Notes: generated by a model not told the origin, from the letters alone. DNA of 64,000 nt from JACVRX01 sp046726315 (GCA_046726315.1 JBKPAG010000018.1:18052-82051), one strand, 5' to 3'; positions 52,021-62,307 are shown, counted from the first letter of the stretch. A program made the numbers and translations.

Positions 52021-52117
52021 CGGTTCCGATGCTTCCACGCCCGGCCGGGCATGGCACCGGTTGGTGCGGTGCCTCCGGGTCGGCGTGGCGGGCTGTTGTT
52101 GTCGGCACGATGGGCCG

Positions 52118-52438
52118 GTGGACGACGAATACGTCGAGACGGTGCTTCGGCTGGTGGAACAGATCCCTCCCGGCCGGGCAATGGCGTACGGAGCGGTCGC
52201 GCAGGTGGTGGGCGAGCGCCTCGGTCGTGGCGGGCCGCGCACCGTCGGTGCGGTCATGTCTGTCTACGGCGGGATGGTGCCGTGGTGGCGGGTTGTGACG
52301 GCCTCCGGCCGGCTTCCACGTGGGCACGAGGTTGCCGCGCTCCGCGAGCTGATCGCCGAGGGCTGCCCGCTCCGTCCCGACGGCTCCCGGGTCGATCTCA
52401 CCCGCGCCGCCTGGCACCCGCCGCCCAGCCTCAAATGA
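52118..52438 (+). CDS. Alkyltransferase-like (ATL) DNA repair protein
   Basis: A 106-residue protein homologous to the C-domain of O6-alkylguanine methyltransferase. The active-site region reads MVPWWRVVTASG. PWWRV replaces the PCHRV of active enzymes, which identifies ATL proteins. These bind O6-alkylguanine and recruit nucleotide excision repair, without transferring the alkyl group. GTG 52118. The gene lies upstream of a repeat-rich gap and the AdnAB helicases. This neighbourhood is like that of mycobacteria. Confidence 0.85.
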   Translation: MDDEYVETVLRLVEQIPPGRAMAYGAVAQVVGERLGRGGPRTVGAVMSVYGGMVPWWRVVTASGRLPRGHEVAALRELIAEGCPLRPDGSRVDLTRAAWHPPPSLK

Positions 52439-52440
52439 AA

Positions 52441-52503
52441 ATGACCACGGGGTCCATGCCTGCATATACGGCGCAAGGCTTGCACGCCTGGCGGTGCATG
52501 CAC
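52441..52503. repeat. Palindromic element, copy B
   Basis: 63 bases match the element at 40741-40803 at 54 positions, starting at ATGACCACGGGGTCCATGCC, and likewise directly follow a stop codon. The inner hairpin is partly decayed (several mismatches). Confidence 0.7.
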
Positions 52504-52855
52504 TCGCCTGGTGGTGGCTCCCACGCATTCGTCGACGCTGCCGGTCAGCCGCTCGTCGACGCTGCCGTTTAGCCGCTGCAGAGGAGACGTCGCGCCCCTC
52601 TTTCGTGATTGGCACGCTGCACGGTCGCTGTGCCGGGCGGTTTGGACCGGTTTGTGGAACCCCCCAGCGTGCCAATTCGGTGGGCAGGCGCCGCCCCAGC
52701 GTGCCAATTGGTTTGAAGGCGCTGCCCCAGCGTGCCCATTGGTGGGGAAGGCGGAGCCCATTCACGGGCGACGCGCCGACGACGTTCGCTGGAGCGGGTT
52801 GTGTCGGTTCGGCGTGGTGGGATGGCCGACGTCCGACGGCTGGAGGGGAGGAACG
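52504..52855. repeat. Repeat-rich gap before adnA
   Basis: A 24-bp tandem pair (52530-52553 and 52554-52577, starting CGTCGACGCTGCCG) is followed by three copies of a 31-bp unit starting CCCCAGCGTGCCAATT (52662, 52694, 52725). An inverted copy ATTGGCACGCTG lies at 52608-52619. No gene is visible; the promoter of the helicase genes must be here or in the 52760-52850 stretch. GGAGGGGAGG precedes the GTG at 52856. Confidence 0.7.
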
Positions 52856-55800
52856 GTGCGACAGCCGGAGGTTCGACTCGTGCGCCCGGAGCGTGCCGCC
52901 ATCGACGCACCGGTTCTGGACGCCGCTCAGCGCCGAGTAGTCGCCCACCGCGGTGGGCCGCTGCTGGTCCTCGCCGGCCCCGGGACAGGCAAGACGACGA
53001 CGGTGGTGGAGTCGGTGGTAGACAGGGTCGAGCGCGACGGAATCGATCCCGAGCAGATTCTCGTCCTGACCTTCAGTCGGCGCGCCGCGGCCGAGTTGCG
53101 AGAGCGGATCGCGGCGCGGCTGAACAGCACGGTCCGCGAGCCGCTCGCGCGCACCTTCCACTCCTATGCCTACGGTCTACTGCGCCGCGAGGCAGTCGTG
53201 CGCGGCGAGCCGGCGCCGCGGCTGCTCACCGGGGCGGAGCAGGATGTGCTGATCCGCGAGCTGCTCCGCGGCGACGTCGACGAGTTCGCGGCGCAGTCCT
53301 GGCCGCAGTCGCTCCGCCCGGCATTGACGACGCGCGGGTTCGCACAGGAGCTGCGGGACCTGCTGATGCGAACCGTCGAACGCGGCATGAGTCCGGCGCA
53401 ACTGGCGGCGCTCGCAGACCGGCTGGGCCGCGACGACTGGCTGGCCGTTGCCCGCTTCGCCCTCCAGTACTCGGCGGTCACTGCGCTGCGGCGGCCACCG
53501 GCCTACGACCCGGCCGAGCTGATACGGGCCGCCGTCGACCTGTTACGCACCGAGCCGGCGCTGCTCGACGGCGAGCGCGCGGCCCGTCGCTTCGTCGTCG
53601 TCGACGAGTATCAGGACTCCGACCCAGCGCAAGAAGAGCTGTTGTCGCTGCTGGCCGGCGGCGGACGCGACCTGGTGGTCGTCGGCGATCCGGACCAGTC
53701 GATCTACGCGTTCCGCGGCGCGGAGGTCGAGGGCATCAGGCGGTTCCCAGACCGGTTCAGAACCGCTGACGGTGCACCAGCGCCGGTCGCATCGCTCGAC
53801 GTCTCCCGTCGATGCGGCCCGACGTTGCTGGCCGCCACCCGGCGGGTCGCGGCCAGGATGGGCGGTCCGTCAGCCCATCGCCGCCTCGCGGCCGTCGATC
53901 CCACCGCCACCAGCAACGTCTCGGTGCACGTCCTGGCCAGCGCGAGTCAGGAAGCAGCATTCGTCGCCGGGCGCCTGCGCGAGCACCACCTCCTGCACGG
54001 CGTCGCATGGGAGTCGATGGCGGTCCTGGCGCGGTCCACCGCCGCACTACAAGTGCTGCGGCGCGGCCTCGCCGGAGCCGGGGTTCCGGCGGCGGTCCGG
54101 CTCGAGGAGGTGCCGCTGGTCGAGCTGGCACCGGTCAGGGCGCTGCTCGATGTTCTCGCTGTTGCCACCGGGCAGCGCCGCCTGGACGCCGAGCTCGCGA
54201 TATCCCTGTTGACCGGTCCCCTGGGCGGGGCCGATCCGGTCGAGTTGCGGCGGCTGCGCCAGGAGCTGCGGACTCACGAGCTGGCGACGGGTGGCGCTCG
54301 GGCGTCTTCCGAGCTACTGGTCGAGACGCTGGAACGGCCAGGCCTGCTCGCGTCCGTGCGTCCGCAAGCGGCGCGTGCGGCGACGAGACTCGGCGAGCTG
54401 CTCCGAACCGCTCGCACGGCGGCAGCCGATTCCGGGGCGACCGCCGAGGACGTGCTGTGGGCCGCATGGAGCCAGACCGGGCTCGCTGGTCGGTGGTCGC
54501 AGGCGGCTCTCGCCGGCGGTCCCACAGCGGCGGCGGCGGACGGCGACCTCGACGCGGTGCTCGCGCTGTTCGACGCGGTCGCACGCTTCGTCGATCGGTT
54601 GCCGGGGGAGGGTCCGGCGGGCTTCGTGGAGCACCTGCGGGGCCAGCAGGTACCTGCCGACACGCCGTCGTCGGGAGCGCCACCCGGGCCGGCCGTCCAG
54701 TTGATGACAGCGCACGCCGCCAAGGGGCTCGAGTGGGACGTCGTCGCGGTCGCCGGCGTCCAGGAAGGGATCTGGCCGGACCTGCGAGTCCGATGTGGCC
54801 TGCTCGGCACGGAAACCCTGGTCGACGTGTTCGCTGGACGCGACGACTCCGCCATGATCCGGCAGAGTGCGCGGCTGGCCGAGGAGCGGCGGCTGTTCTA
54901 CGTGGCGGCGTCCCGAGCCCGGAGGACCCTTGTTGTGACGGCGGTTGCCGCCGAGGACGCCCAACCGTCGCGCTTCCTCGACGACCTCGATCCGCCGGCT
55001 TTTCGAGCGGTTGAGGACCGACCGATCGAGCGGATTCCACGCGGTCTCGACCTGCCGTCTGTCGTGGCGGAGCTACGGCGGGTGACATGCGACCCGACGC
55101 AGCGCATGCCAAGACGTCGAGGTGCCGCCCGGCAGTTGGCCCGGCTCGTCGCGGCCGGCGTGCCGTCGGCCGACCCGGCAGCGTGGTACGGCCTCCTGCC
55201 GTTGTCGGACGACGCTGCGCTGCACGCGCCGGACGAGCTGGTCCGGATGTCGCCGTCGACGTTGGTCGAGTTCGAACGATGCGAGCTGCGCTGGCTGCTC
55301 AAGGCATGTGGTGCCACCGAAGCCGACACCACCCGGGCAGGTATCGGCTCCCTCGTGCACGACCTCGCCGAGCAAGCCGCTCGGCTGGACTGGACCGACG
55401 AACAGCTGCTGGCCGAGCTCGACTGCCGCTGGCCGAGCCTGGCGCTGGGAACCGGCTGGGTCGGGCGCCGTGAATACGAGCAGACGCGGCAGCTGGTCGA
55501 GCGGCTCGGTCGGTGGCTCGCCGAGCACCCGCGCCCGGTGATCGCCGTTGAGGTCCCGTTCGGCATCGAGATCGGCCGGGCCCGGCTGGTCGGACGAGTC
55601 GACCGGCTCGAGCGCGACGACCAGGGCCGGCTCGTCGTCGTCGACCTCAAGACCGGCACGTCCGCGGTGCGGGACGACGAGCTCACCGGCCACCCGCAGC
55701 TCGCGGCGTATCAGCTCGCGGTCGAACACGGCGCGTTCGACGAGCTCACCCGCGGCGAACGGCGCTCGGGTGGCGCCAGCCTGCTTCAGTTACGCGCCCA

Positions 55801-55999
55801 CAAGCGCGGACCCCGCGAACAGGCTCAACCGCCACTCGCCGAGACCGACGACCCAGCCTGGGCGGCGACCATGGTTGCGAAGGCGGCCGACGGCATGGCC
55901 GGCACGGTCTTCCGGGCGGAGCGGACCCGCTGGTGCGGCCACTGCCCGGCCCGGCCGTCCTGCCCCGCCCACCCCGATGGCGAGCAGGTGACGGCGTGA
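52856..55999 (+). CDS. adnA: AdnA-type helicase-nuclease
   Basis: A 1047-residue UvrD/RecB-type protein. The start GTG is fixed by the purine-rich Shine-Dalgarno sequence. Walker A is LAGPGTGKTTT, motif Ia VLTFSRRAA, motif II VVVDEYQDSDPAQ, motif III VVVGDPDQSIYAFRGA, and motif V/VI around MTAHAAKGLEWDVVAVAG and LFYVAASRARRTLV. The C-terminal nuclease has VDRLERDDQGRLVVVDLKTG and a Fe-S or zinc cluster from CELRWLL and CGHCPARPSC. In mycobacteria the AdnAB dimer processes double-strand break ends for recombination. The downstream gene overlaps, as expected for a heterodimer. Confidence 0.93.
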   Translation: MRQPEVRLVRPERAAIDAPVLDAAQRRVVAHRGGPLLVLAGPGTGKTTTVVESVVDRVERDGIDPEQILVLTFSRRAAAELRERIAARLNSTVREPLARTFHSYAYGLLRREAVVRGEPAPRLLTGAEQDVLIRELLRGDVDEFAAQSWPQSLRPALTTRGFAQELRDLLMRTVERGMSPAQLAALADRLGRDDWLAVARFALQYSAVTALRRPPAYDPAELIRAAVDLLRTEPALLDGERAARRFVVVDEYQDSDPAQEELLSLLAGGGRDLVVVGDPDQSIYAFRGAEVEGIRRFPDRFRTADGAPAPVASLDVSRRCGPTLLAATRRVAARMGGPSAHRRLAAVDPTATSNVSVHVLASASQEAAFVAGRLREHHLLHGVAWESMAVLARSTAALQVLRRGLAGAGVPAAVRLEEVPLVELAPVRALLDVLAVATGQRRLDAELAISLLTGPLGGADPVELRRLRQELRTHELATGGARASSELLVETLERPGLLASVRPQAARAATRLGELLRTARTAAADSGATAEDVLWAAWSQTGLAGRWSQAALAGGPTAAAADGDLDAVLALFDAVARFVDRLPGEGPAGFVEHLRGQQVPADTPSSGAPPGPAVQLMTAHAAKGLEWDVVAVAGVQEGIWPDLRVRCGLLGTETLVDVFAGRDDSAMIRQSARLAEERRLFYVAASRARRTLVVTAVAAEDAQPSRFLDDLDPPAFRAVEDRPIERIPRGLDLPSVVAELRRVTCDPTQRMPRRRGAARQLARLVAAGVPSADPAAWYGLLPLSDDAALHAPDELVRMSPSTLVEFERCELRWLLKACGATEADTTRAGIGSLVHDLAEQAARLDWTDEQLLAELDCRWPSLALGTGWVGRREYEQTRQLVERLGRWLAEHPRPVIAVEVPFGIEIGRARLVGRVDRLERDDQGRLVVVDLKTGTSAVRDDELTGHPQLAAYQLAVEHGAFDELTRGERRSGGASLLQLRAHKRGPREQAQPPLAETDDPAWAATMVAKAADGMAGTVFRAERTRWCGHCPARPSCPAHPDGEQVTA

Positions 56000-58900
56000 C
56001 GTTCACGCCTCGACAACTCGCCGCCCGGCTGGGCCAACCGCCGCCCACCGACGAACAGGCCGCCGCCATTGCGGCGCCGCTGGCTCCCGGCGTCGTGGTG
56101 GCAGGCGCCGGTTCGGGCAAGACAGAGACGATGGCCGCCCGCGTGGTCTGGCTGGTGGCTAACGGGCTGGTCCGGCCCGAGCAGGTGCTGGGATTGACGT
56201 TCACCCGCAAGGCCGCTCGCGAACTGGCGACCCGGGTCCGCCGCCGGCTGGCCCAACTGGCGGCTCGCGGTGTCCTCGACGCGGCGCTCAGCGACGACCG
56301 GACCCTGCTCGACGGCGAGCCGACGGTCGTTACCTACGACGCGCTGGCCGGCCGGATCGTCGGCGAGCACGCGCTGCGGCTGGGCCGCGAGCCCGGCGTC
56401 CACCTGATCACCGAGGCCGTCGCCTGGCAGTACGCGACGCGGGTCGTGGACGCCCATTCCGGCGAGATGCATCACGTCGTCCATGCCCCGGCGACCGTTG
56501 TCGACCAGGTGCTGTCCCTGCACAGCGAGTTGGCCGGCCATCTGGTGGATCCTGCCCGGCTCGCCGAGTTCGCCCGCGACCTGCGGGCCGACATCGACGC
56601 GCTGCCGTCGTCGAGGCGCTCCAAGAGCCGCTACTACGCCGAGGTGGAGAAGGCGTTGGCGGTGCAGGACGCGAGGAGCCAGCTGGTGGCCCTGGTCGAT
56701 GACTTCCGCGCGCAAAAACATGCCGACGAGGCTGTCGACTTCGGCGACCAGGCCGAGCTCGCCGCCCGGCTCGCCGACCGGTTCTCCGAAGTCGGTGAGC
56801 TGGAACGGGCGCGGTTCGCGGTCGTTCTGCTCGATGAGTACCAGGACACCAGCCATGCCCAGCTGGTGCTGCTACGGGCGTTGTTCGGCGACGGGCATCC
56901 GGTGACGGCCGTCGGTGATCCGTGCCAGTCGATCTACGGCTGGCGTGGGGCGAACGCCGGCACGTTGACGACGTTCCGCCGGCAGTTCCGCGACGCGTCC
57001 GGGAACGAGGCTGCACAGACGTCGCTGACGACCAGCTTCCGTAACGGCGCCCGGATTCTCGCCGTCGCGAACCGGCTGGCCGGGCCATTGCGCGCCGAGG
57101 GTCTTGACGTGCCGGTCCTCGCACCGTTCTCCGGCAATGCCGACGACATGGTGGTGGTGTCGCTGCATCTGACAGCTGACGACGAGGCCGCCGACATCGC
57201 TCGCCGGGCCCGCGCGTTCTGGGATGAGTCCGCCGAAGGCCGCACAGCCGCCGTGCTCGTTCGCAACCGTTCGCAGATTCCGCGCCTCGAGGCCGCGTTG
57301 CGCGCGGTCGAACTGCCGGTTCAGGTCGTCGGGGTCGGTGGGTTGCTGACGACGCCGGAGGTGAGCGATGTCGTCGCCAGCCTGCGAGTGATTTCGGATC
57401 CTGCTCGCGGCGATGCGCTCATTCGCCTGCTCACCGGCGCCCGGTGGCGGATCGGCCCGCGCGACCTCGATGCGCTGGCCCGGTGGTCTCGCCGACCCGC
57501 GCCGGGCATATCCGCCGAGGACGCCGATCCCGACGAGGTGGCTGGACAGAGCATCGTCGACGCGCTGGACTCGTTGCCTCGAAACGGTTGGTTCTCACCC
57601 GAGGGTGATCGTCGACTTCGCGAGCTGTCCGCCGAGCTGCGTGCGTTGCGCCGCCGCGCCGCCCAACCCTTGCCGGATCTGGTGCACGACGTCGAGCGGA
57701 CGCTGTGCCTCGACGTCGAGGTGGCTGCGCGGCGCGGGCCGACGGGCCGGGCCAACCTCGACCGCTTCCTTGACGTCGCGGCGGAGTTCGCCACCGCCGC
57801 CGGCGGTGAGAAATCGACGCTGTCCGCATTCCTCGCTTACCTCGATGCCGCCGAGACCGCCGAGCGCGGGTTGCGCCCGGGCGAGGTCGAGGTGGTCGGC
57901 GACATCGTCCAGGTGCTCACCGTCCACGGCGCCAAGGGATTGGAGTGGGATGCGGTGTTCGTGGCCGGCCTCGTCGGCGGAGTCTTTCCGGCTGGGCACG
58001 TCAACGACCGGGCCTGGCTGGGAAAGCCGGGCGAGCTGCCGTACCCGTTGCGTGGCGATGCCGCTGTGCTGCCTCGGCTTCGGCTGTCCGACGCTCGCGA
58101 CCAGCACGGCGTCCGCGACGCGGTAGCGCGGTTCGCGGCGGACTGCGGCCGGGCCGGGCGGCTCGAGGAGCGCCGGCTGGCATACGTCGCGACGACCCGG
58201 GCCAGGCGGCTGCTGGCCTGCACGGGCTACCGGTGGGGCGACGGCAAGCTGCCGCGACAGCCGTCGGAGTTTCTGGTCGAGATGCGCGAGGCGTGCGTCG
58301 ACGGCATCGGTGAGGTCGGCGTCTGGGTGGACGAGCCGGGCCTGGCCAACCCGCTGAACGACGTCGTGACCGAGTACCACTGGCCGTACGACCCGCTCGG
58401 TGGCCGCCGGGCGGCGCTCCAGGAGGGCGCAGCGCTGGTGCGGGCAGCCCAGTCCGGCGTCGACGTGGGTGATCTGTTCGACGAGGCGGAAGTGTCCGCC
58501 GCAGCCGCCGAGTGGGAGCTGGAGGTGGACCGGCTGATCGAGGAGCGGCGGCGGTCTTCATCCGGGCGGCCCGTGGAGGTGCCACTGCCGGCGCACCTGT
58601 CGGTGTCGCGCCTGGTGCTGCTGCGCCAGGGTCCAGATGCACTCGCTCGCGCGATACGGCGGCCGGTGCCGCACGCTCCGGCGCCGGTGGCGCGCAGGGG
58701 GACGCTTTTTCATGCCTGGCTCGAGTCGCTCTGGGGGTCGCCGCGGCTGATCGATTTCGATGAGCTGCCTGGCTCGGCCGACGCCGGCGCTGCCCATGAC
58801 CGTGATCTCGCCGCGCTGCAGGCGGCGTTCCTCGCATCGACGTGGGCGGATCGATCTCCCATCGAGGTGGAGGCACCGTTCGAACTGCTCATTGCCGGTG

Positions 58901-59190
58901 TGCTGGTTCGCGGCCGCACCGACGCGGTGTTCGGTACTCCCGACGGTGGTCTCGACGTTGTCGACTGGAAGACCGGCCCGCCGCCGCGTGGGCAGGCCGA
59001 GGCGTCGAGTCGCGCCGTCCAACTGGCTGTTTACAGGCTGGCCTTCGCCCGCCTGCACGGGCTCGAGCTCGATCGCGTGGGCGCAGCTTTTCACTACGTC
59101 CGCGAGAACGTCACCGTCCGCCCGGCGGACCTGTACGACGCTGCGGACCTAGAGGTGCTGATTCGGTCGGTTCCCCTGACTGCCTCATAA
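55996..59190 (+). CDS. adnB: AdnB-type helicase-nuclease
   Basis: A 1064-residue partner of AdnA. GTG 55996 overlaps the adnA stop by four bases. Walker A is VVAGAGSGKTETM, motif Ia LGLTFTRKAA, motif II VVLLDEYQDTSHAQ, motif III AVGDPCQSIYGWRGA and motif VI LAYVATTRARRLL. The C-terminal nuclease contains RGRTDAVFGTPDGGLDVVDW and KTGP, with the QLAVYRLAF box; unlike AdnA it lacks the cysteine cluster. In the mycobacterial enzyme AdnB is the main motor. It is intact across 3.2 kb. Confidence 0.93.
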   Translation: MTFTPRQLAARLGQPPPTDEQAAAIAAPLAPGVVVAGAGSGKTETMAARVVWLVANGLVRPEQVLGLTFTRKAARELATRVRRRLAQLAARGVLDAALSDDRTLLDGEPTVVTYDALAGRIVGEHALRLGREPGVHLITEAVAWQYATRVVDAHSGEMHHVVHAPATVVDQVLSLHSELAGHLVDPARLAEFARDLRADIDALPSSRRSKSRYYAEVEKALAVQDARSQLVALVDDFRAQKHADEAVDFGDQAELAARLADRFSEVGELERARFAVVLLDEYQDTSHAQLVLLRALFGDGHPVTAVGDPCQSIYGWRGANAGTLTTFRRQFRDASGNEAAQTSLTTSFRNGARILAVANRLAGPLRAEGLDVPVLAPFSGNADDMVVVSLHLTADDEAADIARRARAFWDESAEGRTAAVLVRNRSQIPRLEAALRAVELPVQVVGVGGLLTTPEVSDVVASLRVISDPARGDALIRLLTGARWRIGPRDLDALARWSRRPAPGISAEDADPDEVAGQSIVDALDSLPRNGWFSPEGDRRLRELSAELRALRRRAAQPLPDLVHDVERTLCLDVEVAARRGPTGRANLDRFLDVAAEFATAAGGEKSTLSAFLAYLDAAETAERGLRPGEVEVVGDIVQVLTVHGAKGLEWDAVFVAGLVGGVFPAGHVNDRAWLGKPGELPYPLRGDAAVLPRLRLSDARDQHGVRDAVARFAADCGRAGRLEERRLAYVATTRARRLLACTGYRWGDGKLPRQPSEFLVEMREACVDGIGEVGVWVDEPGLANPLNDVVTEYHWPYDPLGGRRAALQEGAALVRAAQSGVDVGDLFDEAEVSAAAAEWELEVDRLIEERRRSSSGRPVEVPLPAHLSVSRLVLLRQGPDALARAIRRPVPHAPAPVARRGTLFHAWLESLWGSPRLIDFDELPGSADAGAAHDRDLAALQAAFLASTWADRSPIEVEAPFELLIAGVLVRGRTDAVFGTPDGGLDVVDWKTGPPPRGQAEASSRAVQLAVYRLAFARLHGLELDRVGAAFHYVRENVTVRPADLYDAADLEVLIRSVPLTAS

Positions 59191-59852
59191 CACGAATCGG
59201 GACCGATGCGATTGCCCTCCGGAGGGCGCCGACGTACACAGCGAGCACTACCATCGCTCGCCCACGACGACCTCCGGGGTGATCGGTTCACCCGCAAGCA
59301 CCGCACCCAAAGCGACTGCGACCACCGGCATCAGGGTGGCTGCATATGCCGTCGCGGAGGCGGTCCAGTGGGAGATGACGAACAGCAGCAGGTAGAACAG
59401 GCCGACCGAGCCGACGATCACCAGCCACGAAACCGCCGCCCAGGTGCGGGACAGCTCGGGGACAGTCCACGGCTCGGCGGCGAACGCAGAAGCGATCCAG
59501 AGCAGCAACGCTCCGGCGGCCATGCCGACGGCGTTGGTGGTCAGCGGGTTGGCTCGCGGGAAGCCCTTGACGACGACGGCCGACTCCGCGATGGCAGCCG
59601 ATGCGCCGACCGCTGCGACGACCGAGAGAAGCGGGAGGTCGCCGCCCAGCGAGCGCAGGCTGAGCACACCGATACCCGTGATGGCGAGAAGCCCCCGCTG
59701 ATGCCCCTCGCGGTGAGGCGTTCCTGGCCGTGGAGCGTGGCAAAGAAGAGCGTGAACAGCACGACGCTGGCGAAGGCAGCACGCGGAAGCCGATCTGGGA
59801 TTGCGTTCGCGCCTGGTGCGCCTTGCTCCATCGTGCTCTGCGAGCTCATCAC
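59190..59852 (-). pseudogene. EamA/DMT transporter remnant
   Basis: The first stretch (from ATG 59852; MMSSQSTMEQG, then ASVVLFTLFFATLHGQERLT) corresponds to the end of the first EamA domain; most of that domain is missing. Sequence then shifts frame near 59700 to GLLAITGIGVLSLRSLGG and the second domain (LTTNAVGMAAGALLLWIASA, FYLLLFVISHWTASATAYAA). It ends at EVVVGERW where one G is missing; the next frame reads GAMVVLAVYVGALRR, the usual C-terminus, up to the adnB stop. So it has lost its start and carries two single-base shifts. Confidence 0.8.
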
Positions 59853-59952
59853 TCCTCCGTTGCGGATCGTTTTGGACCGAAGGGTGCCCGCCGCGGAGGT
59901 TCGCCCACATCGGTAGAACTACCTATTGCCCGCGCTTCGGGATCCGTGAGGC

Positions 59953-61547
59953 TCACGACAACAGGCCGTGCTCCATGGCGAACAGCGCAGCAGCGGCCCG
60001 GCTCGACACGCCGATCTTCGAATAGACGTGCTGCACGTGATGTTCGGCAGTGCGCGACGAGATGCCCAACTGGCCGGCGATCTCCCGGTTCGACAAGCCC
60101 CGGGCCACTAGACCCAGGACCTCGACCTCGCGATCGCTGAGCCCGGCCGGCCGGCTCACCCATGGGCGGCAATGACCTGCCGCCTCGAGCACCCCCGCCA
60201 CCGCGTCGCGCGGTCGAACCGACCCGCGCGACCCTCGTCCGCAAGCACGTCGGCCGCCTGCTCCGCAGGTCGCGCCGCCCGATGCGGCCGGCGTTGGGTC
60301 ATGGTCTGGAATCTGTCGGCCGCCGCCAGCACCCGGGCAGCCATCGGGATGGTCGGGTTGCGGCAACCGCGGTAATAGCCGGAGCCGTCGGCCCGCTCGT
60401 GGTGCATACCGACCACTGGCGCAAGTTCCGCCAGCGCCGGCGATGTCGCGAGGATCCGCTCGGAGTGGTAGGGGTGCAACCGCACCTGTTCCCACTGCGA
60501 CGTCGTCAGTAGGCCTTCCCGGTCCCAGATACTGGCTGAGATCCCGACCCGGCCGACGTCATGGAGCGACGCGGCCACGTGCAGCTGCCGGAGCGATCTG
60601 CTGCCGAACCCGAGCCGCTCGCCGGCTGCAACGGCGAGGTTCGCCGTGTCGGCGGAATGCCGAGCAGGTACGGCGACTTGAGATCGACCACGTCGGCGAA
60701 TACGCCGGCGACCTAGAGCAGGCGCCAGTCGGGGACGGTGTGAACGGGTGGAGGTTCGACCGTGAGCACCAGGTCCCGTGGGTCGCCGCTATCCAACCGA
60801 CCGAGGATCTCTGCTGCGTCGCGAGCGAACGTCTCCACGATCGCCGGATCGAGGGTGCCACCGGCCCGGGCCCGGACCGCGATGACGGCGGCCTCCGCCC
60901 CACCCGAGCGGGCGAAGTGTGCGGCGACCTGACCGACCTGGACCACGCGAGCCGGCAACGCGATCTCATTACCGTTCAGCGCTCGGAAGCCCGCCGTGCC
61001 CGTTCCACCACTCGAGAACCTCGTAGACCCCGCGCTGCACCCCGGCGGACAGGCCGAGCCGGCGCGCGACGTCTCGGCCAACCTCGCAGCTGGCGGCGTT
61101 GAACCGTTCGCCGAATCGCTCACCGGCGAACGAGATGAGGAAGGCGACGATGGCGTCACGGCGGGCCGGCGCCATCCCAGTGGTGACGGTAGGGATGAAC
61201 GACCGCACGATGTCATCCGGGTCGGCGATGTTCGTCTGGGCCACCGCGCGGGTCATCGCCAGCTCGTCGCCGAATACTGCAGCCGTCTCGTGAGCGAATC
61301 CGATGCAGCCCAGATGTGCCAGGAGCCCGGTATAGAGCACGTCGGCCACTTCGGCGTCGGTCACTCCCATCCGCCTCGCGATCGCGGTACCAACCAGAGA
61401 CGAGCGCATCGCCGACTCAGCGGGCAGCCCGAAACCCAGGTTAGCGACCAGCGACAGGATGGCGAGCAACTCGGCTAGACGAAGCTCGGACTGCCCGGAC
61501 GCTGGGGGCATGCGTGCCAGGTCAGGGCTCGGATCAGACCTCGACAT
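59953..61547 (-). pseudogene. HD-GYP / LuxR regulator, inactivated by several lesions
   Basis: From ATG 61547 the protein begins MSRSDPSPDLARMPPASGQS and is a helical sensor with an HD-type domain. A single-base shift near 60990 (EVLEWWNG) leads to GFRALNGNEIALPARVVQVG. The next part ends VPDWRLL with an in-frame TAG at 60713-60715, then reads VAGVFADVVDLKSPYLLG. One C is missing near 60690 before SADTANLAVAAGERLGFGS. HD and GYP motifs (ASLHDVGRVGIS, HHERADGSGYYRG) follow, then a fourth lesion near 60210 and the LuxR helix-turn-helix (LSDREVEVLGLVARGLSNRE). The natural protein would be about 525 residues, a c-di-GMP-type or stress regulator. Confidence 0.85.
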
Positions 61548-62307
61548 CCACGACCAGCCCACAGTGGTCGGACACCGGGAGCCGCATCGCCGTCGCCGTG
61601 CGGACGTCCTCAGGACCAATACCAGTAGCCAGGACGTGGTCCCACTGCACCCGCGGCCGCCACGACGGGTAGGTCGGCGCCCGGGCCAGGTCGACCCAGC
61701 CGGTCAACGTAGCCGGCACGCGGCCGGGCAGGTTGAGGTCGCCGGCGAGCACCCGGGGCGGCGGCATGGCGGCAAGCCACCGAGCGACCGCTCGCAGCTG
61801 CCGGGCGTTCCAACCCGGAACGAAGGACAAGTGCGCGGTTGCGACGGTGAACGGCCCGTCCGGTCCGACGACGACTGCCGCCAGCGCGACCCGCGGCTGA
61901 TCCGGCACTCGGGTCAGCCCGGGGCGGCCGACGACTCGCAACGGCAGCCTGACCGGAGCTGCTGGGAAGCTGCGGACGTCCCAGTGCAGCACCCGCAGTC
62001 GAGAGGCGAGGGCGACGCCGTATCCAGATCCGATGGAACCGTCGGTGGGGTCGGCAGGTGCCCACGTCAGCGGCGTCCCGCTCAGCGTCGGCGCGAACCG
62101 CCACCACGTCGCCCCCAGTTCGTCGGCGACGGCGGCGGCCTGGTCGGTTTTGCAGCTTCGGGGTTGCCCGCGGTCAACTTCCTGCAGGCCGACAACGTCG
62201 GCATCCAGAGCTGCGGCTGCGGCCCGAAGGTCTATCTCGTCGGCCGACCCCGTCTTGACCGAGAGGCCGTGCAGCACGTTGAACGTGCCGAACCGAAGCC
62301 GCGCCAC
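61534..62307 (-). CDS. Endonuclease/exonuclease/phosphatase-family protein
   Basis: A 257-residue enzyme (269 from GTG 62343). RFGTFNVLHGL holds the Asn ligand, GLQEVDRGQPRS the catalytic Glu, AHLSFVPGWNARQLR and VLAGDLNL the His and Asp-x-Asn, and PVSDHCGLVVDV the C-terminal SDH. It matches DNase I/sphingomyelinase-fold hydrolases; the substrate is unknown. The start of the decayed regulator overlaps its end. Confidence 0.88.
   Translation of the reverse strand: MARLRFGTFNVLHGLSVKTGSADEIDLRAAAAALDADVVGLQEVDRGQPRSCKTDQAAAVADELGATWWRFAPTLSGTPLTWAPADPTDGSIGSGYGVALASRLRVLHWDVRSFPAAPVRLPLRVVGRPGLTRVPDQPRVALAAVVVGPDGPFTVATAHLSFVPGWNARQLRAVARWLAAMPPPRVLAGDLNLPGRVPATLTGWVDLARAPTYPSWRPRVQWDHVLATGIGPEDVRTATAMRLPVSDHCGLVVDVEV

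Noticed and set aside
52504..52855. CRISPR-like array
   Set aside because: The units are adjacent tandem copies with no spacers of constant length and no cas genes are present.
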